Positions 1-7,439 of a DNA stretch of 20,031 bases are shown here, in pieces. The position numbers and the translations under genes were made by a program. Every line of letters begins with the position of its first letter. The stretch's first letter is position 1. The DNA is from Planctomycetota bacterium (GTDB lineage Bacteria; Planctomycetota; UBA11346). Location of the stretch: assembly GCA_024641365.1 (NCBI GenBank), contig JAHEDF010000017.1, positions 1-20,031 on the forward strand, written 5' to 3'. A model generated the notes under the pieces. The model searched no databases and was not told the DNA's origin. It saw only the letters and a program-made list of their open reading frames with translations.

Positions 1-231
1 CGTTAAACCACTGTTGAGCGCCAACCCAGAGCGTGGTCGAATTTGCACTTCAAACCCAGGTGGCACCGCTATTTGCAAGCCCGTCGGGATCAGCACCCGT
101 TTACCCGGCAACACCTCCATCGGCTGTTCAATGGCCGCGACCAAATCGAGGCCAGCCGCCCCAGCCGTTGCATAGCTGGGTAACGTGAGCCCGGAGAAAT
201 GAGGCAAGGTAACAACGGAAACTTTCAGCAT
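1..231 (-). CDS. dut: dUTP diphosphatase (dUTPase), 5' part only
   Basis: Direct translation of the minus strand from the ATG at 231-229 gives 77 uninterrupted codons running off the left edge, so the C-terminal half is missing. Residues 22-30 (AGAAGLDLV) match dUTPase motif I, and residues 65-71 (RPRSGLA) match motif II, the phosphate-binding stretch. LPGKRVLIPTGLQIAVPPG between them is the typical family spacing. The family hydrolyses dUTP to dUMP and pyrophosphate in the cytoplasm as a homotrimer, keeping uracil out of DNA and feeding dTMP synthesis. Motifs III to V lie outside the window and cannot be checked. The gene diverges from smc. A nearby upstream ATG is out of frame, and no strong Shine-Dalgarno is visible. 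The identification is firm; the exact start is fairly secure because the family begins close to this residue. Confidence 0.93.
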   Translation of the reverse strand, partial: MLKVSVVTLPHFSGLTLPSYATAGAAGLDLVAAIEQPMEVLPGKRVLIPTGLQIAVPPGFEVQIRPRSGLALNSGLT

Positions 232-280
232 GGCAACGGATGGTTGGCAGGACCTCGAACATGGCAAGGACTGCATTTAA

Positions 281-403
281 GCTGCGAGCTGCGAGCTGCG
301 AGTTGGGGGCTTCGCCCTAGATGGGCCCAAGCACACCCTTTGCTCCATGCTGTAAATAGAAAGACGGACGCTCAAATACCTCGTCGCTCGCAGCACGCAG
401 CTC
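281..403. repeat. GCTGCGA heptamer repeats and long inverted repeat
   Basis: Three head-to-tail copies of GCTGCGA occupy 281-301. The 17-mer at 286-302 (GAGCTGCGAGCTGCGAG) pairs with 387-403 (CTCGCAGCACGCAGCTC) with a single mismatch, separated by 84 bases. The right arm sits inside a further small hairpin, GTCGCT (383-388) with AGCGAC (406-411). A GGGC-TTC-GCCC hairpin lies in the loop near 306-316. The element fills most of the gap between the divergent dut and smc genes. It could be a mobile intergenic repeat, a cruciform, or a shared transcriptional element; the sequence alone does not decide. Confidence 0.7.
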
Positions 404-468
404 GTAGCGACAAAGCACTCTTGCCCCCTTCCTACAGGCCCTAACCTGCGACGCCTTCGGAGAGTTGC

Positions 469-3400
469 ATGCGTCTCAAGCGGTTGGAAACCTTTGGCTT
501 TAAGTCGTTCGCTGACCGCATGGCGTTTGACTTCGAAGAAGGCATTACCGCTGTTATTGGACCGAATGGATGCGGCAAATCAAATATTGTCGACTCGATT
601 AAATGGGTCATTGGCGAACAATCGGCTAAAGCATTGCGCGGCGAAGACATGACCGACGTCATCTTCAATGGCTGCGCTACCCGCCGCGGCATGGCATTTG
701 CCGAAGTGACCTTGGTACTCGATCAAGTCGGCGTGCAATTAGGCATGCAGAGTGATGAAGTCGCACTAACACGTCGCCTCACCCGCGATGGGACATCCAG
801 TTATTTTTTAAATGGCAAACCATGCCGCTTAAAAGATATTAAAGAATTATTTATGGATACCGGCGTTGGCACGGCCGCGTATTCAGTCATCGAACAAGGG
901 CGCGTTGGCTTTATTTTAGAATCCAACACCAAAGACCGTCGCATTATTTTAGAAGAAGCTGCTGGTATATCGCGTTACAAAGCGCGCCGCAAAGTCGCAC
1001 TACGTAAATTAGAACGCGTGGAATTAGATTTACAGCGCATTGGCGAAGTGTTGGGTGAAGTGAAGCGTCGAGTCAAAGCTGTGTCGCGGCAAGCACAAGC
1101 GGCTTTACGTTTCAAAGAATTAACTGAACAAGTACGTGAATTGCGCATGGCATTTGCGTTAGAAGAATTTGGTCGCTTGTCTGGTGAAATAAAAGAACAC
1201 ACCACACGGGTTGATGAATTAAATGCGAATAGCGCGGAAGTAGCTGCTCGTTTAGGTGAATTAGAAGCCGCGTTATCCACTGCTGATATTCGTTTAGTTC
1301 AATTAGAAAATGATATTCGTGCCCAGGAACAATTACGCGCCGATGCCCAAAGTCGCCGGGACGTTGCTGACACAAAAGCAAAAGATGCCAAATATCGTTT
1401 AGTCGAAATTGATCAGCAAGAAATTGATGACAAACAAGCATTAACTACGCTTGCCACAAAAATTGAAACCTTGACCGCAGAACACGCACAAGCCGAAAAA
1501 ACTATGGCCAGTGTGGAAACGGGCGGTGAAGGTGACACCACATTAAATACCGCACTGACATCGAAGCGCGATGAATTAGATGCTGCGATGGCTGCAGTCG
1601 ATTCGTTGGTTGCAGAAATTGAAGATGCCAAAGCCAAACAAGTTGAATGCCTGCGTGAAATTTCCCGCATTCAAGCTGAGCAAGGTCGCGTTGAAAGTGC
1701 TCGTAATGCCACCAGCGAACGGCGCAAACGTTTAGAGGATCGTACCGGCGGACAAACCGAATCATTAATCCAGGCACGCAGTTCAGAAGAAAAAGCACAA
1801 TCAGCATTGGGTGAATTAATTGCTGGCGCTGCGGCACTACACACCAAATTAGATGAGCACATTCGTGCACGCGAAACGGCATTAGCTGAAGGCAATCGCT
1901 TAGACAATGAATTAAACGAAATTCGCCACCAAGAAGCACGCGCTGAAACTGGCATGCGCATGATGCAAGAACAAGAAAAACGCGCAGAAGGTGTTTTTCG
2001 TGGTGTAAAAGATGTCCTGCAGCAAATGGATAAATTCCCGGGCATCATTGGCATGGTGGCAGATTTATGTCGTGTGCCTGATGATTACGTCATTGCCATT
2101 GAAACCGCATTAGGCGGTCAGGCACAAAATATTATTACGCAGACGCAAGAAGCTGCTCGCGATGCAATTCATTTCCTCAAAAAAGAACGTCGCGGCCGCG
2201 CTACCTTCTTACCATTAGATGATATTCGCGGCGAAGAACGCGTTGACCAACGCTTAATTAAAGAACCTGGTGTGGTTGGCGTCGCAAGTCGTTTAATTGA
2301 GTATGACGAACAATACCGCAATGCCTTTGAACATCTGCTCGGTAATGTATTAATTGTCGAAACGCTCGACCACGCTATTCAATTACGCCGCAATCATCGT
2401 TTATCATGCCGCTTAGTCACAATTGATGGTGATGTCGTAAATGCTGGCGGTGCCATGACCGGTGGTCGCCAACATGGTGGTGACAATGGCGGATTGGTGT
2501 CACGTAAAAATGAGATTCGCAAATTAGAAGAACAACTCACTGAATTGGTGACGCGCAAACAACAAACCGGTACCGAACGCGATAAAGCGAAAAAAGAAGC
2601 TTTCGAACGCTCTATGCGCGTAGAAGAAACCCGCCGTGAAATTCAGCAAGCCGATCGCAATGTTGGCGAAGCCAAAGCTGAATTAATGAAAGCTGAACGC
2701 GATCGCTTACACTTAGAAGATGCGACCAGCAGTTTCGGCGCTGAATTACAAGAAATTGCCACTGAAATTTCAAACATTGAAACCGAAGCGCGCGATTTAC
2801 TTGGACAACACGAATGGTTCTCTGCATTAGGTCGCAAACTGGAAGAAAACATCGCCAGCATGCAAACGACGTTGGATGGCAAAGCGGCACATCGCAATCA
2901 CATTCAAGACGAAGTCAGTAATTTACGCGTGAGCGTTGCAACAACGCACGAACGCCAAGAAGCGGTACGCAATCATCTCAGTCATTTAGTGCGCAGCTTA
3001 CAAGAATTAGAAGACCAAAAGAGCGAACGTGAACGTCGCCTTGCTGGCTTGGATACCAAGCGCGCTGAATTGCGTCAAATTCTTGAAGAAAATGCCAAAG
3101 CCTTTGACGTTGAATCCAAAGCCGTTGCCAGCATGGCAGAAGCATTGGATAAATTAATCAAAGATCGCGACAATACACGCAACAGTGTTGAATCTGAACG
3201 TCAAGAATCACGCGCACTGAACACGCGTCAGCGCGGACTGGAATCAGAGCGCAACCAACTGGAAGTAAAAATTAGCGAAGCGAAAGTGCGCATTGAAGGC
3301 CTGTCGCAACGCATCATGGACGATTTCCAACTCGACCTGGAAGAAGCGTTTGGCAATTATGAGCGCCCAGCCGATTTAGATTGGCCAAAACTGCGCGATG

Positions 3401-4167
3401 AATTAGCAAAAACCGAAAAAGAATTAGCCAGCTTAGGTCCGGTCAATTTAGCCGCGATTGATGAATTAGAAGAGGTCCAAGCCCGTGAAACGTTCTTAGA
3501 CCAACAATTTAAAGATCTGACCCACGCACAAAATAAATTGCGTGAAATCATCGAACAAATTAATGACATCAGTCGCAAATTGTTTGAGCAGACATACCGC
3601 GATGTCCGCAAAAACTTCCAAGACCTCTTCCGTAAATTATTTGGCGGCGGTAAAGCAGACTTGGTCTTAGAAAAACCTGAACCGTGGGAAGAAACCTTAC
3701 CAGATGGTCAAGTTATTAAGCACAAAGCTCCTCCATTGGATGTTCTGGAAGCCGGCTTAGAAATTGTCGCTCAGCCACCAGGTAAAAATCCAAAAATTAT
3801 TACGCAATTATCTGGCGGCGAAAAAGCCCTCACTGCAATTGCGTTATTGTTTGCCGTTTACCAAACCAAGCCGAGTCCCTTCTGTATTCTCGACGAAGTC
3901 GATGCACCCTTGGACGAAGCCAACGTCGATGTGTACTGTAATATGTTACGAGAATTCGTGAAGGATTCACAATTTATTGTCATCACCCATAAAAAGCGCA
4001 CCATGCAACGCGTAGATGCTATTTACGGCATTACCCAAAATGAACCGGGTGTGTCGACGAAGATCAGCGTGAAATTCGAAGATATTAGCAAGATTGGCGA
4101 CACCGAAGGCGCAGAAGGCGAATTAATGCCAACCGTGCACGGCGCTGGACCATTTTCTGCAAAATAA
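469..4167 (+). CDS. smc: Chromosome segregation ATPase SMC
   Basis: This is a full-length SMC protein of 1232 residues, the normal size. The N-terminal ATPase half carries Walker A GPNGCGKSN at residues 31-39. Long charged heptad-rich coiled coils flank a hinge at about residues 520-670, which ends in the typical GGAMTGG. The C-terminal half has the ABC signature LSGGEKAL at about 1114-1121 and Walker B FCILDEVDAP at about 1138-1147, with the catalytic Glu at 1143. The protein dimerises at the hinge and binds ScpA/ScpB to compact and segregate the chromosome. Neither partner gene is in view. A GGAGAG Shine-Dalgarno at 459-464 supports the ATG at 469. The gene ends in tandem TAA TAG and converges on the next gene with about 31 bases between them; no strong hairpin terminator is visible. 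Confidence 0.98.
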   Translation: MRLKRLETFGFKSFADRMAFDFEEGITAVIGPNGCGKSNIVDSIKWVIGEQSAKALRGEDMTDVIFNGCATRRGMAFAEVTLVLDQVGVQLGMQSDEVALTRRLTRDGTSSYFLNGKPCRLKDIKELFMDTGVGTAAYSVIEQGRVGFILESNTKDRRIILEEAAGISRYKARRKVALRKLERVELDLQRIGEVLGEVKRRVKAVSRQAQAALRFKELTEQVRELRMAFALEEFGRLSGEIKEHTTRVDELNANSAEVAARLGELEAALSTADIRLVQLENDIRAQEQLRADAQSRRDVADTKAKDAKYRLVEIDQQEIDDKQALTTLATKIETLTAEHAQAEKTMASVETGGEGDTTLNTALTSKRDELDAAMAAVDSLVAEIEDAKAKQVECLREISRIQAEQGRVESARNATSERRKRLEDRTGGQTESLIQARSSEEKAQSALGELIAGAAALHTKLDEHIRARETALAEGNRLDNELNEIRHQEARAETGMRMMQEQEKRAEGVFRGVKDVLQQMDKFPGIIGMVADLCRVPDDYVIAIETALGGQAQNIITQTQEAARDAIHFLKKERRGRATFLPLDDIRGEERVDQRLIKEPGVVGVASRLIEYDEQYRNAFEHLLGNVLIVETLDHAIQLRRNHRLSCRLVTIDGDVVNAGGAMTGGRQHGGDNGGLVSRKNEIRKLEEQLTELVTRKQQTGTERDKAKKEAFERSMRVEETRREIQQADRNVGEAKAELMKAERDRLHLEDATSSFGAELQEIATEISNIETEARDLLGQHEWFSALGRKLEENIASMQTTLDGKAAHRNHIQDEVSNLRVSVATTHERQEAVRNHLSHLVRSLQELEDQKSERERRLAGLDTKRAELRQILEENAKAFDVESKAVASMAEALDKLIKDRDNTRNSVESERQESRALNTRQRGLESERNQLEVKISEAKVRIEGLSQRIMDDFQLDLEEAFGNYERPADLDWPKLRDELAKTEKELASLGPVNLAAIDELEEVQARETFLDQQFKDLTHAQNKLREIIEQINDISRKLFEQTYRDVRKNFQDLFRKLFGGGKADLVLEKPEPWEETLPDGQVIKHKAPPLDVLEAGLEIVAQPPGKNPKIITQLSGGEKALTAIALLFAVYQTKPSPFCILDEVDAPLDEANVDVYCNMLREFVKDSQFIVITHKKRTMQRVDAIYGITQNEPGVSTKISVKFEDISKIGDTEGAEGELMPTVHGAGPFSAK

Positions 4168-4198
4168 TAGCACTAAATTGCCTATAAATGAATAAATG

Positions 4199-6772
4199 CT
4201 AAGGCGCTGCTCTTTTTCGCATTACAATCGAACGAATTGCAAAGCGTCCGCTCGCATTGTTAGGACCGTTAATGGGATCTATACGAAGTGATTTGAGCTG
4301 CCCTTTAAATAGCGCCACATTAGACGTGGCAAATCGCAACGTTTGATATCCTGGGCCACTTAAACTCACTTCTCCTATTTTTTGATAACCATTTGATTGC
4401 TTCGTTGAAAAATATAATTCTGTTGGATTACTCTTATCTGCAGCCATGGTCACTTCAATAAAACCGACTTCATCTAAAATAATATTTATTCCTCCGCCCA
4501 CAATATAGGCATCTTCATTCCTCACCACACCAACCATATCCGAACCAACGATTTTTAAATTAGCTATATTCATATTATTAGACCATGGGCCCAATCCATC
4601 TTTGAAATACCATTCATAGACAATTGCACCAGGCACACCCACATCAGCGGGAGGGGCAGGCGCAGGCTCGTTTGGATCAGTGGGTGCGGTCGGGTCCGTT
4701 GCTGTGGTTGGCGTTGTTTGTTTGGGCTTTAAGGCTTCAATTTTTTCATCTACTAATGCCAACACCGCATTTTGGCGATTTTGCAGTGTGATATATGCCA
4801 AAGTCCCCTTTAAATCATTAGCATAATCCAGTAGGGTCTTTTTCATAGATTCTAACTCTGCATTATCAGTTATTTTACCAATATTTTTCTCCATTTTATT
4901 CAATTCAGTGAGCATGTTTCGGGCAGCAAATGCCGCTTTAAAATAGTCTTCTAAATACGCAACGATTGCCTTATGTTCGCTGTTTAACTGCGCTTTCTTG
5001 AGCCATTCTTTGATCTGATAATCAGGCACCATCGTTTGACCAGATTTATAGACAAACGCTTCATAAATCGCGGCTGAAATTGCAGCGTCTTTTGATTGCG
5101 ACAATGCGACTCTCGCCAAAGAAGCTCGTGTTGTTAATGATAATTTTTTAAATTGCACTTCTTGCGTTACACGCCCAGTTCCTAATTTAGATTCTAAAAC
5201 AATAGCAGCGTCAGTAACGGAATTGACTTCATTTTCTCCCGCTTTGATGACTTCAATTTTTCTACCCTCATGTTCTTCTAAAATAAATTTTCTGCCGTCG
5301 CGTAATAGTTCAGCTCCCTTAACTTCGGCATCAATATTTTTTTCATGCAATACTATTATAGCCATATCCATCTCAATATGGTCTTTTACATTTTCATATT
5401 CCGGGTCATTCAATATTTTCTTCAAATAACTCTCGGCATAGGTAATGCGATCTTGAGTTACATCTGCATATAAACCGTCACGAACTTTTAAATAATCATC
5501 ATATGAGATTTTTTCTTTTTCCTTAACCGGCTCTACGGCCTTTTGCTTTTCCGTCGTATCCGGCGTAACTTGTGCCGTTAGTGCAGGTTCAGGCTGCGGC
5601 GCCGGGGCTGAAACTGGTTCTGGCTCTTTTTCCTTATCGACTTCCTTGACCGCCACTGGTGATTGATCAATTGCTGGTGTTGAAGGATCAGCTTGCTTTT
5701 CAACCGTCGTATCCGGTGATTTTATCGCTGGCGTTGATGGGGTTGCTACCGTTGGTGAAGTTGTTGGTGATGTCTGCCCAGCACGCTTCGTTTCAGTTCC
5801 ACGATCCTCGTTTTGCGCGATTGCTGGCTCAGAAGTTGGCTTCGCAGTCGGCTCTGATGTCGGTTTATTGCCAGACGACAATAAAAATGACATAATGCCA
5901 ATAACAGCTACGACACCTGCGATAACAAAATATTTGACCGGTGACGATGAGTTAGTTGATGGCGCACGATTACCTGATGATGAAATACTTTTGCCTCTCG
6001 CCCGTGGTGCTGGAAGAGGGCCAGTGCGTGTCTTTGGCGATAGTTTATTGATGCCTTTTTCTTTATACGCACTAATCTTATCGTTTAGTTTTTCATTTTG
6101 AAATGGCACAGCAGTGAATGCGGCTAATAAAATGATATGAATTCGCCATTGGTATTCAAATTCAGCGACTTTGGTAAAATCATTCGATAGTGTGTTTCGT
6201 AATAGCTCCATTGAATCTTTATCAATTTGACCTTGAATAAAATCTTGAAGCAAGGACGGGAATAAACTTGATCCATCCATTAATGCCGGTTGGTTTTTAA
6301 ATTCTCTATTATGTAATTCATAACGGGCCTTAAAAAGGCCTGCTACGATTTTATTGCGACTAAGGCCCGTTTTTTCGCTTAGCTCTTGTCCACGTAGGTT
6401 TGACCCATAATAACTTTCAATTATTTTTTTTGATTCGTCGCTTATTTTCGAAATTGCGGCTAAAAATCTTTGAGCGTATTCTATATTTGGTAGTAATTGT
6501 TGACGAAATTCTGATAATGCATTACGGACGACGCCGTGCATAAGCACATCCTGCCGAGCCACTGTGTCTTGTTCACAATTTTCTAACAAAGATTTTATTT
6601 TCGGCTTAGCGGCGACCAATAATTCTGAACTGTCCAAAGTAGTTGGTAATTCTGCCAAAATAGCAGAGTGCAGACTAACGAGATGTTCCCACGAATCGAC
6701 ATAGGTGCCGAGGTATAACGCTAACACGCGCATAGGCGTTAACTCTAGCCAGGATTCATCGTTAAATTGCAC
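4199..6772 (-). CDS. Sigma-region-4-like / single-TM / beta-sandwich fusion protein
   Basis: Residue numbers count from a TTG at 6778. I prefer the GTG at 6772, two codons later, because GGAG lies 7 bases before it and only 1 base before the TTG; an in-frame stop lies just upstream. Residues 80-95 (VVRNALSEFRQQ) resemble the end of ECF sigma region 2. Residues 108-160 form a sigma-70 region 4 helix-turn-helix (SDESKKIIESYYG, GQELSEKTGLSRNKIVAGLFKARYEL). Residues 165-230 look like an anti-sigma/FecR-type N-terminal helical domain. A basic stretch (RTGPLPAPRARGK) precedes one membrane span at 283-301, giving N-in topology. A Pro/Thr/Glu-rich linker (303-420) contains repeated PSTPAI and PDTT words. 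Residues 424-685 are predicted helical with no family recognised. Residues 719-857 resemble the beta-sandwich, carbohydrate-binding-like domain often appended to secreted hydrolases (LYFS, GYQTLRF, LKSLRIDPINGP). I infer a membrane-tethered regulator that senses an outside ligand. Whether it binds core RNA polymerase is unknown, since region 2 is degenerate. Confidence 0.72.
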   Translation of the reverse strand: MQFNDESWLELTPMRVLALYLGTYVDSWEHLVSLHSAILAELPTTLDSSELLVAAKPKIKSLLENCEQDTVARQDVLMHGVVRNALSEFRQQLLPNIEYAQRFLAAISKISDESKKIIESYYGSNLRGQELSEKTGLSRNKIVAGLFKARYELHNREFKNQPALMDGSSLFPSLLQDFIQGQIDKDSMELLRNTLSNDFTKVAEFEYQWRIHIILLAAFTAVPFQNEKLNDKISAYKEKGINKLSPKTRTGPLPAPRARGKSISSSGNRAPSTNSSSPVKYFVIAGVVAVIGIMSFLLSSGNKPTSEPTAKPTSEPAIAQNEDRGTETKRAGQTSPTTSPTVATPSTPAIKSPDTTVEKQADPSTPAIDQSPVAVKEVDKEKEPEPVSAPAPQPEPALTAQVTPDTTEKQKAVEPVKEKEKISYDDYLKVRDGLYADVTQDRITYAESYLKKILNDPEYENVKDHIEMDMAIIVLHEKNIDAEVKGAELLRDGRKFILEEHEGRKIEVIKAGENEVNSVTDAAIVLESKLGTGRVTQEVQFKKLSLTTRASLARVALSQSKDAAISAAIYEAFVYKSGQTMVPDYQIKEWLKKAQLNSEHKAIVAYLEDYFKAAFAARNMLTELNKMEKNIGKITDNAELESMKKTLLDYANDLKGTLAYITLQNRQNAVLALVDEKIEALKPKQTTPTTATDPTAPTDPNEPAPAPPADVGVPGAIVYEWYFKDGLGPWSNNMNIANLKIVGSDMVGVVRNEDAYIVGGGINIILDEVGFIEVTMAADKSNPTELYFSTKQSNGYQKIGEVSLSGPGYQTLRFATSNVALFKGQLKSLRIDPINGPNNASGRFAIRSIVMRKRAAP

Positions 6773-6865
6773 GCCCAAACTCCATAACTAGATGATTCTA
6801 CCACAAGATAAGCCGTATTTGAAATAAAAATACATAACTCCTATTTGCATTACAATCAGAGCATC

Positions 6866-6889
6866 CGCTAATACAAACGCTAATACATT
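6866..6889. repeat. Tandem 12-mer, two copies
   Basis: CGCTAATACAAA (6866-6877) is followed directly by CGCTAATACATT (6878-6889), identical in 10 of 12 positions. It lies about 95 bases upstream of the start of the sigma-like fusion gene on the minus strand. Two adjacent copies at a period close to one helical turn suggest a possible binding site for a regulator, but two copies could also be chance duplication. Confidence 0.4.
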
Positions 6890-7062
6890 TCTCATAATAC
6901 AGCTCTATCAGGAGGATAGGACTCTTCTAGATACATTGATGCTGTAATAATATACGATCTACTTGTACTAGACAAACACCGGATGGAAATGGAAGCAATC
7001 AAGAAACAGCTCCCAAGCCCATTCCGACAAGACCTTCCATCTAGGTGCTTATTTTTTGTAAG

Positions 7063-7223
7063 CCTAGCAGGCTGCTGAAAGAGTTGCCTGCGGGGGTTGA
7101 CGGGGGCCGTCTTGCCCGTCAGTTAAGAGTCTGTTTTAATAAATTGCGGGAAAATCGCGACTGCACGTCGCCCCACAATGTATTAAAACCTAGCAGGTCG
7201 GTGTTTTTCAGCAGCCTGCTAGG
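7063..7223. mobile_element. Probable MITE with perfect 18-bp terminal inverted repeats
   Basis: CCTAGCAGGCTGCTGAAA (7063-7080) is repeated exactly in inverted form as TTTCAGCAGCCTGCTAGG (7206-7223). If the outer CTAG (7064-7067 and 7219-7222) is a duplicated palindromic target, the element proper is 7068-7218 with 13-bp arms CAGGCTGCTGAAA. A third CCTAGCAGG occurs inside at 7190-7198. The interior has no transposase frame. Arms of the type GGCTGCTGAAAAA are, to my knowledge, typical of IS5/IS1182-like elements, and CTAG-type targets fit the IS5 group. The family assignment is tentative. Insertion between two genes has interrupted neither. Confidence 0.65.
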
Positions 7224-7439
7224 TTCGTTTGGGCCCCGTTAAGTCATGCCATCGCCTAGGTTAGCACCTCACCCGAAAAGACAGTAAATCACCAGGCAGG
7301 AATAGACAGACACTGAAACAAACAGTCACTGCAATAGACAAGTCCCAAAAAGCTTACTCGCATAAATTCAGACTTTCGCATCAATTGAATTAATTCCTAT
7401 TTATATCTTTACGCAAGCTTTTCAGAGATGCATGAAAAT

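Larger units (their letters stand above)
6773..7439. other. Intergenic region between two minus-strand genes
   Basis: About 660 bases without a convincing gene. It is the upstream region of the sigma-like fusion gene and the downstream region of the sulfatase gene. It holds a tandem 12-mer (6866-6889), a probable MITE (7063-7223), and AT-rich sequence. An AAAAGCTT (7348-7355) / AAGCTTTT (7415-7422) inverted pair lies around a GAATTAATTC palindrome (7387-7396). On the minus strand a TAGAAT lies shortly before the fusion gene and could be a -10 box, but the hexamer 17 bases further upstream (TTCAAA) is a weak -35. A 65-codon plus-strand frame over the MITE is judged spurious. Confidence 0.6.

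Noticed and set aside
199..444. 81-codon plus-strand open frame
   Set aside because: It overlaps dut on the opposite strand and runs through the heptamer repeats; composition is repeat-driven with no recognisable protein.
975..2897. Several minus-strand open frames inside smc
   Set aside because: They are antisense shadows of a well-supported coding gene and encode low-complexity Ser/Arg/Leu-rich chains without start signals.
7045..7242. 65-codon frame over the MITE
   Set aside because: Its ends are translations of the inverted repeats and it has no domain or Shine-Dalgarno; not a transposase.
7348..7422. AAAAGCTT/AAGCTTTT pair as sulfatase terminator
   Set aside because: The arms are 59 bases apart, AT-rich and poorly stacked; a rho-independent terminator is not supported.
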